DNA from: an uncultured Alphaproteobacteria bacterium
Lineage (GTDB): Bacteria; Pseudomonadota; Alphaproteobacteria; RF32; CAG-239
Length of the DNA stretch: 64,000 nt
Direction of reading: 5' to 3'
Assembly: GCA_910577205.1 (NCBI GenBank)
Contig: CAJTMA010000001.1
Span: forward strand, 186,001 to 250,000
Both the position numbers and the translations under genes were made by a program. How positions within the stretch are numbered: position 1 is the stretch's first letter; every line of letters starts with the position of its first letter. Positions 16,271 to 24,376 of this stretch are shown here, in pieces. The notes under the pieces were generated by a model. The model made no database searches, was not told the origin of the DNA, and was given only the letters and a program-made list of their open reading frames with translations.

Positions 16271-16740
16271 TGAGTATCAGGCTGATTATTTTGCGCCACG
16301 GGCATTATGTGCCGGGGAGCGGGCAGGCTTTAACGGCAGACAGCTGCCAGAGATGTCAGGTGAGAGCCGAGCAGTTGGCTATTGAGTTTGGGGCTGTTGA
16401 TATGCTTTACAGTTCGGAAATTTCCAGAGCTAAGGCAACGGCCGGCTTAATTGCGCAAGGAATGAAATATCCGGCGGAAAAAATTGTTATAACTGAAAAT
16501 TTGTCAGAGTTGTCTTCTATGCAGCAAGTGACATATTTTATTCATTTGCTGGTTGCCGAAGCTGCCGTTCAGGAATATCAAAATATTGTGATTGTGACGC
16601 ATTTGCCCGTGATTGAAAAATTTATGCAATTTTTTACCGGGGAGCAGGTGTTTGTTGCGCCGGAATGCGGTATTGTTTTTAAAGCAGACAGTTGGGACAG
16701 CCTTCTTGAAAGCAGCCCGCGTATTTCAGTAGTGAATTAA
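16270..16740 (+). CDS. Histidine phosphatase superfamily protein (SixA-like)
   Basis: 156 residues. The phosphoacceptor motif LRHGHY is at residues 8-13. An Arg in YSSEISRAKATA and a second catalytic His in IVTHLPV complete the core seen in short members such as SixA. The substrate could be a phosphohistidine protein or a small metabolite. It is translationally coupled to dnaQ (TAATG) and convergent with nth, overlapping its end by 4 bp. Confidence 0.82.
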   Translation: MSIRLIILRHGHYVPGSGQALTADSCQRCQVRAEQLAIEFGAVDMLYSSEISRAKATAGLIAQGMKYPAEKIVITENLSELSSMQQVTYFIHLLVAEAAVQEYQNIVIVTHLPVIEKFMQFFTGEQVFVAPECGIVFKADSWDSLLESSPRISVVN

Positions 16741-17375
16741 ATTCTTTTGTCTGGCGAGTGGCATAAAGCGGTAACCGGGCAGTTGGCGCAGTCCGGTTTT
16801 TGGGCTTTGCAAATGTAGCGGCCAAACAAAACCAGCCAGTGGTTGGCATTTTTAATGTAATTGTCAGGCAAAACTTTTAATAAGTCTTTTTCAATTTCCA
16901 GCGGCGTTTTGCCGTTACTCAGTTCCAAACGGCGGGATATCCTCATGACATGGGTATCGACAGCTAATGCGGCTTCGCCAAACCAGACATTTAAAACGAC
17001 ATTGGCTGTTTTACGGCCGACACCGGGAAGATTTTCCAGAGCCTCGCGGCTGTGAGGTATGTTCCCTTGGTATTTATCCTGCAATTCTTGGCTTAAAGCG
17101 ATGATATTTTTAGCTTTGTTATTATACAGGCCGATTGTTTTGATATAATTTTTGAGGTTATCCAATCCGAGTGACAGCATTTTTTGCGGTGTGTCGGCGA
17201 TTTTGAACAAGTCGGCGGTGGCTTTGTTGACGCCTTTATCGGTGCTTTGTGCTGATAACACTACTGCGACCAGTAAGGTATAGGCATTATGGTAGTCTAA
17301 TTCACAGCGCGGATTGGGATCTTTTTTATTAAAAATCTCCATTATTTCCAGAATTTCTGCAGTAGGGCGGGTCAT
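16737..17375 (-). CDS. nth: Endonuclease III, base excision repair glycosylase/AP lyase
   Basis: 212 residues, standard length. The helix-hairpin-helix LPGVGRKTANVVL carries the catalytic Lys, and VDTHVMRISRRL carries the catalytic Asp. The [4Fe-4S] cluster ligands follow the C-x6-C-x2-C-x5-C pattern in CKAQKPDCANCPVTALC. It removes oxidised pyrimidines. Its ATG overlaps the tsaD stop (ATGA), so the two are co-translated. Confidence 0.97.
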   Translation of the reverse strand: MTRPTAEILEIMEIFNKKDPNPRCELDYHNAYTLLVAVVLSAQSTDKGVNKATADLFKIADTPQKMLSLGLDNLKNYIKTIGLYNNKAKNIIALSQELQDKYQGNIPHSREALENLPGVGRKTANVVLNVWFGEAALAVDTHVMRISRRLELSNGKTPLEIEKDLLKVLPDNYIKNANHWLVLFGRYICKAQKPDCANCPVTALCHSPDKRI

Positions 17376-18448
17376 GCTTTGACGCCTCCGGCTCCGGCAG
17401 CTTTCGGGGCATTTTCATCTAACGGCCAACGGGGACGCGGTTTGAAGTCCAGATTATTGGTGTATCCCTGCTGGAATCTTTCTAATCCGGCCCAGGCAAT
17501 CATCACGCCGTTATCCGTGCAAAATTTTATCGGCGGAGCAGAGAAAACTAAATGATGTTTGTCAGCCAGCTGTTGCAGAGATTGGCGCAAGAAACTGTTG
17601 GCCGCAACGCCGCCGGAAACGACCAAGTCTTTGCCTTCGGGATAATTGGCTTTGAAGTAAGCGATAGCTTTTTCCAGTTTACGGCGCAAGCAGTCTGTCG
17701 CTGCATTTTGAAAGGCGGCGCAAATATCTGCAGCGTCCCTTTTGCGCATGATGGCGTGTTCAATTTTACCGTCCGGCGAGTATGATTCAATAATTTTGCG
17801 CACGGCTGTTTTTAATCCTGAAAATGACAAATTACAGTCGCCGGAATTTTGTAACGGGCGGGGAAGTATAAAACGGTCCGGATTGCCGACCGAAGCCATT
17901 TTTTCAATCATCGGGCCGCCAGGATAACCGAGATTAAGCATTTTGGCGACTTTATCAAAAGCTTCACCGGCCGCATCGTCAATGGTTGTGCCCAGGCGTT
18001 CAAAATCGCCGACCTCTTTGACAATCAAAATCTGGCAGTGTCCGCCGGAAACCAACAGCAATAAATACGGATAAGTAGCTTCTCCGGTTAGTCTGGCGCA
18101 TAAGGCGTGCCCTTCCAGATGGTTGACGGCGATAAACGGCTTGTTTAAAGCAAGAGCCAGCGCTTTGGCGGCCATAACCCCAACGACGACACCGCCGATA
18201 AGTCCCGGTCCGGAAGAAGCCGCTATGGCATCTAAATCTTGTAATTTGATGCCGGCTTTACGAACGCAGTTTTCGATAATTTCATCGATATGGTCAAGGT
18301 GGGAACGGGCAGCAATTTCAGGAACAACACCGCCGAAAACTTTGTGTTCTTCCTGTGATAAAAGGCTTTGGCCGAGAATTTCTTTTTTTTCGTTTACAAT
18401 AGCGGCGGCGGTTTCATCACAGCTGCTTTCTATGCCTAAAACTAACAT
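17372..18448 (-). CDS. tsaD: tRNA N6-adenosine threonylcarbamoyltransferase TsaD
   Basis: 358 residues. IESSCDETAAAI is the N-terminal ASKHA motif. The metal ligands are His in VNHLEGHALCARL and a distal Asp in FCTDNGVMIAW. LLLVSGGHCQI and VVSGGVAANSFLRQ are the nucleotide-binding loops. It makes t6A37 on tRNAs reading ANN codons, together with TsaB/C/E, which are not in this window. It is divergent from the Mic60-like gene. Confidence 0.97.
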   Translation of the reverse strand: MLVLGIESSCDETAAAIVNEKKEILGQSLLSQEEHKVFGGVVPEIAARSHLDHIDEIIENCVRKAGIKLQDLDAIAASSGPGLIGGVVVGVMAAKALALALNKPFIAVNHLEGHALCARLTGEATYPYLLLLVSGGHCQILIVKEVGDFERLGTTIDDAAGEAFDKVAKMLNLGYPGGPMIEKMASVGNPDRFILPRPLQNSGDCNLSFSGLKTAVRKIIESYSPDGKIEHAIMRKRDAADICAAFQNAATDCLRRKLEKAIAYFKANYPEGKDLVVSGGVAANSFLRQSLQQLADKHHLVFSAPPIKFCTDNGVMIAWAGLERFQQGYTNNLDFKPRPRWPLDENAPKAAGAGGVKA

Positions 18449-18540
18449 TTGAATAATCCATATATTTATTGCAGTTTTTTTATAATTATATACACTATAA
18501 AAAGTTTATTGCCAAGAATTTATCATAAGAGGAACGTAAA

Positions 18541-19569
18541 ATGGTTAAAAGCGCAGAAAATAAGCAGGCAGAGATGTCCGGAACTCCTGTGGCGGCACAG
18601 ATTAAAAAAGCTGCCGTCAGGGTCGTTGTATGGGCGGTATTTCTGGGAGTGATTTATGGATTATGGCGTAATCCGCAGATTGTCAGAAATATGGCTGCTT
18701 ACGTTTCCGCGCAGACTTCAGACAAGGCAGAAACTGAAGAAAATACAGCCAGAGAAAACCAGTTTGACCGTCAGCTGTCGATGCTGCAAAGTCAGATTAA
18801 TTATATGCAGGCTCAGTTAAATTCTCTGCCGGTCGGAGAAAACGAAGCTGTTGATTTAAGCCGTTTTGAAGATAAATTGGAAGCTATTGAAAAACAAAAT
18901 CTTAATGTCATTGATTCTAAGGCTGATGTCGCAACGGTGCTGGGGATTATCACCCGTTTGGATAAAATTGAAGAGCGTCTGGATACTTTGGCTAAAATCA
19001 GCGATGACGGTGCTTTGGTTTTAACCGCGGTGATGATGGTTAAAGAAAGTTCTGAAAACGGTACGAATTTTGTTTATGAAGCAGAGATTCTTCAACAGTT
19101 GGCTAAGAATGACAAAGATATTCAAAGCGATGTGGAAACAATTGCGCGTGCTGCGAGAGAAGGTGTTAAACCCCTGTCTTACTTAAACCGGGAATTTGGC
19201 AATATCTACAGCCGTTTGGCTAAGGTTAAAACACAGCAGGACATGGAAGGCAAAAGCTGGAAAGAAGTTTTGAATATTAAGTTTAATGAGGTGGTGAAAG
19301 TTAAACGCGTGAATGATGTTGCCGCGCCGCAGAATGAAGCTCATGAAAAAGACAGTTTACAGCGAATCAGGGAATTGGTGGGTAATGGTGATTTGAGATT
19401 GGCTCTGGACAGCCTTCACCAAATGGATAATCCGGTGTTGACAGGCGATGCCGCTTTGCAAAAATGGATGGCTGAAGCGCAAGCCAAGGTTAATTTTAAT
19501 CAGGCTATTGCTAATATTTCAGCGCATTCACTGGCTTTAATGAAAATCAATACTCTTAAAAGCAATTAA
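18541..19569 (+). CDS. Mic60/mitofilin-like inner membrane protein
   Basis: 342 residues, preceded by AAGAGGAACGTAAA. One transmembrane helix lies at about residues 24-42 (AVRVVVWAVFLGVIYGLW). A long coiled coil follows, rich in Gln/Leu/Glu (LSMLQSQINYMQAQLNSL). The C-terminal mitofilin-type segment has RELVGNGDLRLALDSLHQM and then MAEAQAKVNFNQAIANI. Alphaproteobacterial Mic60 homologues, the presumed ancestors of the mitochondrial cristae organiser, usually sit near tsaD with heme genes hemC/hemD/hemY. Here hemC and hemD are absent and tsaD is divergent, but the pairing is kept. The family bends inner membranes; in this organism that is inferred. Confidence 0.75.
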   Translation: MVKSAENKQAEMSGTPVAAQIKKAAVRVVVWAVFLGVIYGLWRNPQIVRNMAAYVSAQTSDKAETEENTARENQFDRQLSMLQSQINYMQAQLNSLPVGENEAVDLSRFEDKLEAIEKQNLNVIDSKADVATVLGIITRLDKIEERLDTLAKISDDGALVLTAVMMVKESSENGTNFVYEAEILQQLAKNDKDIQSDVETIARAAREGVKPLSYLNREFGNIYSRLAKVKTQQDMEGKSWKEVLNIKFNEVVKVKRVNDVAAPQNEAHEKDSLQRIRELVGNGDLRLALDSLHQMDNPVLTGDAALQKWMAEAQAKVNFNQAIANISAHSLALMKINTLKSN

Positions 19570-19584
19570 TGCGGGGAAGGAAAA

Positions 19585-20982
19585 ATGGATAATAGCGAAT
19601 TAAAAAAAATCTGGGCCGAAAAATTTGCTTCTGTTCCTCAGACGCTGAAAAATATGCAACAGGTTCAGGCTGCGGCAACAGCTTTTAACGCTAATATTGA
19701 TGCTGTGGTTAAAATCAGCGGAAAGAAAATTGCCGAATTGGCACAGACTTCAGGATTGGATTTGAGGGCTTTACAAAATGTTACTCAAACCAAGCTTTTG
19801 TCTGGCAGTGATGTGGTTAAAGGCATTTTTAAATGCTTTACTCAGGGAATTGCCGAAGAATGGCTGACGGAAGATAAAATCGTTTATGACTGGATGGTTA
19901 AACATCTGGGATATGACCGGCTGCAAATGGGCGGGCAGGGCGGTATTGTCGCCAATGTGCTGGCTGTAACCGGCGTTAATAAAGTTTATGCCCATGCCAA
20001 TTCTCTGCCCAAGTTGCAAGCCGAACAATTTTTGAAATTGGATAATTTATTATCCTTTGATGCTGACGGAACGGAGAAACCGGCTCATCAAATAGATCGG
20101 CAAACAGATATTCCGCTTATTCACTGGATTATTGAATTTGATAAAGGCGACAGCCTGACAATAGACGGCCAAACCTTTGTTTGCCCTAAATCGAATCGTT
20201 TTATTGCAACATATGATCCCTTGAATTTGCATTTGGTGATGGACGATAATTTTATTAAAACAACGACAGCCCGAAAAATGGATTATGTTGTTTTGTCAGG
20301 ATTTCATGCTTTGACGGAACATAATGACGGCGTTCGTTTGCAGGAAGGGGCTTTGCCGATTATTGAAAATTGGAAAAGCCACGGAGATATTGTCCATTTG
20401 GAAATCGCGTCAACTCAGGATATTGTTGTGCGGAAATCAATTATCGGCACGATTGCCCCTAAGGTTGATTCGATAGGTATTAATGAACGCGAGGCGATGG
20501 ATATTTTGGAAGTTTGCGGTTGTGAAGCTTTAGCCCAAGCTTGCGATTGCCAGACGCACAGCGTTAATATGTTTGAAGCTTTGCTGCAAGTCAAAAAAGT
20601 AATTAAAGCGCCGCGTGTCCAGCTTCATATGTTCGGGCTTTATATGACTCTGCAAGACAAAGGCTTTAAAATTGCGCCGGAGGCAAACCTCCGCGGGATG
20701 ATGTTAGCCGCGACCGTTGCCGCCGGAAAAGCCGGAACCGGAAATATTAATCAAGCTGAAAATCTGCTTTGGGCACAAGGCCAGCAAGTTTCCGATGTCG
20801 GCCTGGATGAATTGCGCCGCCTGTCAGACTACCTGAAAAAGCCTGAGCTTCTGACAACCGGTTTGGCAGAAGTCGAAGGATTTGATTTAATAGCCCTGCC
20901 GACTATTTTGGTAGAAAAACCGCTTACTCTCGTCGGTATGGGGGATACGATATCTTCCTTATCACTTATCGGCGCAAGGTAA
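19585..20982 (+). CDS. ADP-dependent sugar kinase (ADP-glucokinase/phosphofructokinase family)
   Basis: 465 residues, typical for the family. Diagnostic segments: LGYDRLQMGGQGGIVANVLA (ribokinase-fold GGxxG for sugar), VVLSGFHAL, VHLEIAST, IGINEREAM and, near the C-terminus, LTLVGMGDTISS, whose Asp is the catalytic base of the GxGD motif. These enzymes use ADP rather than ATP to phosphorylate glucose or fructose 6-phosphate and are best known from Euryarchaeota and animals. It lies 15 bp after the Mic60-like gene with GGGGAAGG upstream. Which sugar is used cannot be decided here. It is the most obvious candidate for horizontal transfer in the window. Confidence 0.85.
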   Translation: MDNSELKKIWAEKFASVPQTLKNMQQVQAAATAFNANIDAVVKISGKKIAELAQTSGLDLRALQNVTQTKLLSGSDVVKGIFKCFTQGIAEEWLTEDKIVYDWMVKHLGYDRLQMGGQGGIVANVLAVTGVNKVYAHANSLPKLQAEQFLKLDNLLSFDADGTEKPAHQIDRQTDIPLIHWIIEFDKGDSLTIDGQTFVCPKSNRFIATYDPLNLHLVMDDNFIKTTTARKMDYVVLSGFHALTEHNDGVRLQEGALPIIENWKSHGDIVHLEIASTQDIVVRKSIIGTIAPKVDSIGINEREAMDILEVCGCEALAQACDCQTHSVNMFEALLQVKKVIKAPRVQLHMFGLYMTLQDKGFKIAPEANLRGMMLAATVAAGKAGTGNINQAENLLWAQGQQVSDVGLDELRRLSDYLKKPELLTTGLAEVEGFDLIALPTILVEKPLTLVGMGDTISSLSLIGAR

Positions 20983-21105
20983 AAATTCGTATAACGGGAA
21001 ACTAATACAGAATTGTCGGATTAAAAAAATGCTCACGTACGTTTTGGTACGCTCCGCTTTTTTTATCCTAAATTCTTATTATTTTCCTCGTTCTCCGAAT
21101 TTTTA
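20980..21105. repeat. Long-hairpin element 1 (shared apex family)
   Basis: 126-bp imperfect palindrome. The outer arms TAAAAATTCG / CGAATTTTTA are perfect and include the kinase stop codon. Inner arms AGAATT...AAAAAAA / TTTTTTT...AATTCT follow, with the apex GCTCACGTAC-N6-GTACGCTCCGC at 21031-21057. The apex and about 40 bp on each side resemble element 2, while the outermost arms differ. Confidence 0.75.
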
Positions 21106-21636
21106 TGATTAAGTACACGTCGAAAAAAATTGACGGCGCAGCATGCTCCTTTCTTTTAACTTTACAAATTCGTATAATGGTCGATAAGTGTGTTGTCTGC
21201 GAGCTGAAAGTGTCCTCATGTAGGTTTTCAATTCCAACTAAAGGTGTTGTTTCGCGTCGTTATCACTAGCTCGCGACACCAAGTTTCATTGCTTTTCGGC
21301 ATAAAATAGTTCACTGGACTATTTTATGCCGCAGAGCTCCGGTACTTTCACTCTTGACGCCTGCTACTCGACTCATTCTTCGTATTTTTTGTTTTAATTC
21401 TGAGGTCATTTATAAATTTACGAATCATCATCTTAACAATTTTACAAATTCTTCAAAAGCAAGATGACAAAACCTTAAAAGTTATCAAAAAACAAATTGA
21501 AGCTCTTTTAGAGTTAGTTTAACTAATATTTTTTCTGATTTTTAATGTTATAAACCAGCTTTTTTTGACTCCGGAGAGGGGGAGGGAGAAAAATAGGTAA
21601 AGTGTGCGAATCGTTAAAAATCTTGTTTCTGTGCTC
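21106..21636. other. Intergenic stretch with strong hairpin and possible gene remnant
   Basis: 531 bp without a supported gene. A perfect 13-bp stem lies at 21298-21310 / 21318-21330 (GGCATAAAATAGT and its complement, 7-nt loop). It is nested within partly complementary flanks at about 21240-21285 (GGTGTTG...CGCGACACC) and GAAAGT (about 21208) / ACTTTC (about 21344), so 21190-21365 could be a structured RNA or a palindromic element. At 21352-21522 an open frame without a start codon ends in KQDDKTLKVIKKQIEALLEL, which may be a gene remnant. Neither is assigned. Confidence 0.35.
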
Positions 21637-21663
21637 AAAAAAACCGCTGTTTAAGCGGTTTTT
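21637..21663 (-). terminator. Terminator overlapping the aroK stop codon
   Basis: The hairpin AAAAAACCGCT / AGCGGTTTTT is formed from the last codons of aroK (Lys-Thr-Ala-stop) and the following bases, with a T run on the minus strand. Confidence 0.8.
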
Positions 21664-22199
21664 GTAGATGAAAGGAAATTGTCTATCGCTTCAATGACGC
21701 GAAGCACGGTGTTATCAACCTGTTCTTCTTTGGTTTCAACGATAATATCTGCTTCTGAATAGTACGGATATTCTTCGCTGATATATTTTTCGAGTTTATT
21801 TTTCAGGTGAGAATCATTGCCTTCCAGAAACGGGCGGTGTTTGCGTCCGGCGGTGCGGTTGTAAAGCACGTCCACGTCTGCTTTTAACCAGACGGTGACA
21901 GCGTTAAGTTTAGCCAATTGACGGGTTTGTTCGGCAACAAAAGAACCGCCGCCAGAAGCCAAAACGCAAGGATTGCCTTGCAACAGGCGTTTCATAACGC
22001 GTTTTTCGCCGGCTCGGTATTCTTCTTCGCCGAAGCATTTCAATACATCAACCAAAGACAGACCGGCTGCTTTTTCAATTTCTTGGTCACCGTCGACAAA
22101 CGGCAGGTTAAGTTTTTTAGCCAGACGTTTGCCAACGCTGGTTTTGCCGCTGCCCATCAGGCCGACCAAAAGAATTATTTTATCGATTTTTTTAATCAT
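21651..22199 (-). CDS. aroK: Shikimate kinase
   Basis: 182 residues. P-loop LVGLMGSGKTSVGKRLA; LPFVDGDQEIEKAAG with the shikimate-binding Asp; RAGEKRV; the glycine-rich ASGGGSFV; and the lid Arg in AGRKHRPFL. It phosphorylates shikimate in the pathway to chorismate. In many proteobacteria aroB follows; here aroK stands alone and its end forms a terminator. Confidence 0.96.
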   Translation of the reverse strand: MIKKIDKIILLVGLMGSGKTSVGKRLAKKLNLPFVDGDQEIEKAAGLSLVDVLKCFGEEEYRAGEKRVMKRLLQGNPCVLASGGGSFVAEQTRQLAKLNAVTVWLKADVDVLYNRTAGRKHRPFLEGNDSHLKNKLEKYISEEYPYYSEADIIVETKEEQVDNTVLRVIEAIDNFLSSTKTA

Positions 22200-22292
22200 G
22201 TTTTTGCTTTTTTAATTCTTCTTTCAAGTTTATTATGCTAGATAATATAAAGACTTAGATTTTTCGCAACAATTTTTTTAAGGTTATAGCTT

Positions 22293-22436
22293 ATGAGACA
22301 GAAAAAATCAAATTTTATCTATTATGTTGTCACCGCAGCATTAATTGCCATTGTTTTGTTTGTCGCCACACGCGAAGTTCCGGTTAAAGTGGAACAGGTT
22401 GAACAATCTTTGGAAAATACATTCTTAAATAAGTAA
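22293..22436 (+). CDS. 47-residue single-pass membrane peptide before xerD
   Basis: ATG at 22293, stop TAA at 22434-22436, which overlaps the xerD ATG as TAATG. AAGG lies about 10 bp upstream. The peptide starts MRQKKSNF, has one transmembrane helix (about residues 9-25, YYVVTAALIAIVLFVAT) and ends with a short charged tail (VKVEQVEQSLENTFLNK). The basic N-terminus predicts Nin-Cout topology. Coupling to xerD and clean coding character support a real gene; function unknown. Confidence 0.7.
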   Translation: MRQKKSNFIYYVVTAALIAIVLFVATREVPVKVEQVEQSLENTFLNK

Positions 22437-23347
22437 TGGCAATACGTTATCCGGTTGAAAGCTTCTTAGAAATGATGGCTGCAGAAAAAGGTGCGGCTCA
22501 AAATACTATTGAAGCTTATCGGCGGGATATTGAGCAATTTTTGGAATATTGCGCGACAGATAATCTGAAAAAAATATCAGAAGATGATATTTCCGATTTT
22601 ATGCAATATTTGGGAAAACAGCAGCGCAGCCCTAAGACTGTTGCCAGGAAGTTATCGGCTATCCGCGAGTTTTTTAAATTTTTATATACGGAAAAAGATA
22701 TTAAGGAAAATCCTGCGGCAAATCTTTTGACGCCTAAGCAGCAAAAGCCGTTGCCGAAGTTTTTAACAAAAGAAGAAATTCACAGCCTGATAGCTGTTGC
22801 CCGGCAAGGGAATTCTGCCAGCCAAAGGCGGGTGGCCGTTATGTTGGAATTAATGTATGCTTGCGGGTTGCGTGTTTCAGAGTTGGTATCGCTGCCGGAA
22901 AATTGTCTGAATTTTGACAAGCGTCAGCTGATGGTTCGCGGCAAAGGCAGCAAGGAACGGCTTATTCCTGTTGCGCCGGCGGCTATTGAGGCTGTTTTTG
23001 ATTATCTGACATACCGGGATGAATTTATTAAAGACGGGCGGCGGTCGATTTGGTTTTTTCCTTCTAAAACATCAGCTTCCGGGCATATTACCAGAGATGG
23101 TTTTTTTAAGCACCTTAAAGAATTGGGATGTCTTGCCGGTATCAGTCCCGCTAAGTTAAGCCCTCACGTTTTGCGGCACTCTTTTGCCACACATTTGTTG
23201 AACAGCGATGTTGACTTGCGTGCGGTGCAAAAAATGTTGGGGCATGAAAGTATTAATACGACGGAAATTTATACGCATATTATTTCAGATAAACTGATAA
23301 AAACGGTGCAAAATAATCATCCTTTGGCACATTGGCGGCAAAAATAA
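22436..23347 (+). CDS. xerD: Tyrosine recombinase XerD (or XerC)
   Basis: 303 residues. The N-terminal SAM-like core-binding domain (FLEMMAAEKGAAQNTIEAYRRDI) is followed by the catalytic domain with Arg in ACGLRVSELVSL, Lys in GKGSKERLIPV, His and Arg in HVLRHSFATHLLN, His in LGHESINTTEIYTHI and the Tyr nucleophile in the same segment. It resolves chromosome dimers at dif with its partner recombinase under FtsK control. It reads more like XerD than XerC, but the distinction is not secure. It directly follows the 47-residue peptide. Confidence 0.92.
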   Translation: MAIRYPVESFLEMMAAEKGAAQNTIEAYRRDIEQFLEYCATDNLKKISEDDISDFMQYLGKQQRSPKTVARKLSAIREFFKFLYTEKDIKENPAANLLTPKQQKPLPKFLTKEEIHSLIAVARQGNSASQRRVAVMLELMYACGLRVSELVSLPENCLNFDKRQLMVRGKGSKERLIPVAPAAIEAVFDYLTYRDEFIKDGRRSIWFFPSKTSASGHITRDGFFKHLKELGCLAGISPAKLSPHVLRHSFATHLLNSDVDLRAVQKMLGHESINTTEIYTHIISDKLIKTVQNNHPLAHWRQK

Positions 23348-23372
23348 AGGAGTGGTAAGAATACCACTCCTT
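23347..23372. terminator. Terminator after xerD
   Basis: The perfect stem AAGGAGTGGTA / TACCACTCCTT with a 4-nt loop overlaps the xerD stop by one base and lies between convergent genes, so it may work both ways. Confidence 0.85.
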
Positions 23373-23377
23373 AAAAT

Positions 23378-24232
23378 TTAGATTTTTTTGCCTTTTGCTT
23401 CAACGAAAGCGTCAATCAGTTCTGATACTTTTGTTGCCGGGGTAATCCAGTCAAGTTTTCCAGAAATCTGGACGTTGAGCTGGTCTTCAGTCCACCATAT
23501 GGGGAGATCCCAGTCTTGCGGACCGCAGAAATCCGGGAGCTTGCAGGTGTGTACAAGTTCTTCGGCAAATACGGCAAGTTCTTCGTCGTTCATGTCTTCT
23601 TTCCCGCAGTTCATCGCGTAAGTACGCAGGGCAACGGTGTAGAATTTGTTCAGATACATCTGCTTGTTTTCCGGCGAAATTTTGAAGATTTTGTAGCGGA
23701 TGTCGTCAATTTTCTTCGATCCGACCGTAAAGTAGTCGATGATGTCGCTGAAAGTTGCTTCTGCACCCAGATACTGCATTGGCGTGCGGTTATCGGCAAG
23801 GATGACGCGGCCGGTCAGTTCTTCAGAGATTTCACACAGGCTGATGGCTTGACACCGGGTGATGATACTGCTGTCTACGGAAGCTGCAAGAAAAATGGCT
23901 TCATTGACACCGGTTTCTTTGACCCATTGCAGAATTAACCTTTCACGAGGCGGAATCCGGCAGATGTTTTCGTCAAGAGCGTAGTAGCGAGCCAGCTCGT
24001 CAAAAGTAAACAGGTCAGGGAACTTGATTAAGCTGTTAATGACTTTGTTGCATTCGCAAAAACCGTTGAGTTTTTCACAAAGTTTGCTGAGATCTCTCAA
24101 GTGGAGAGTGTTCAGCGGCTGGGAAAGCAGTTCGGCCAGCTCTTGTTCGTTGTTCACTGTTTGTTGCTTTTGAGCTGAAAGAAAATCAGCGATAAAGCTC
24201 ATTACTACCGGCAAAGAATTTTTTGTGTTCAT
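23378..24232 (-). CDS. Hypothetical protein, 284 residues
   Basis: A soluble, acidic protein without signal peptide or membrane segment. No catalytic motif recognised. It has clustered aromatic residues near the C-terminus (WDLPIWWTEDQLNVQI) and ends in WITPATKVSELIDAF. The last segment and the end of the neighbouring 24377-24880 product (GTVKDLLDYIVKT) both look like the third/fourth helix of acyl-carrier-protein-like folds, but neither has a clear carrier Ser. The two genes lie in the same orientation 144 bp apart with a terminator between them. Confidence 0.65.
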   Translation of the reverse strand: MNTKNSLPVVMSFIADFLSAQKQQTVNNEQELAELLSQPLNTLHLRDLSKLCEKLNGFCECNKVINSLIKFPDLFTFDELARYYALDENICRIPPRERLILQWVKETGVNEAIFLAASVDSSIITRCQAISLCEISEELTGRVILADNRTPMQYLGAEATFSDIIDYFTVGSKKIDDIRYKIFKISPENKQMYLNKFYTVALRTYAMNCGKEDMNDEELAVFAEELVHTCKLPDFCGPQDWDLPIWWTEDQLNVQISGKLDWITPATKVSELIDAFVEAKGKKI

Positions 24233-24339
24233 AAAATTATGGATTAAAAATTAGAAAAAATAAATAATAAGTCAATGGTCTTTTTTTAGCATGATGTTTT
24301 ACAAAAATCAAGAATTAATTTGTGTAATTTGACAAAAAA

Positions 24340-24369
24340 ATAAGCAGCAATATCTTTATTGCTGCTTAT
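24340..24369 (-). terminator. Terminator of the 24377-24880 gene
   Basis: The stem ATAAGCAGCAAT / ATTGCTGCTTAT with a 6-nt loop is followed by TTTTTTTGTC on the minus strand. Confidence 0.8.
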
Positions 24370-24376
24370 AAATAGA

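Noticed and set aside
21352..21522. Open frame ending in KQDDKTLKVIKKQIEALLEL
   Set aside because: No start codon and stops just upstream. At most a gene remnant, and the parent family is not recognisable.
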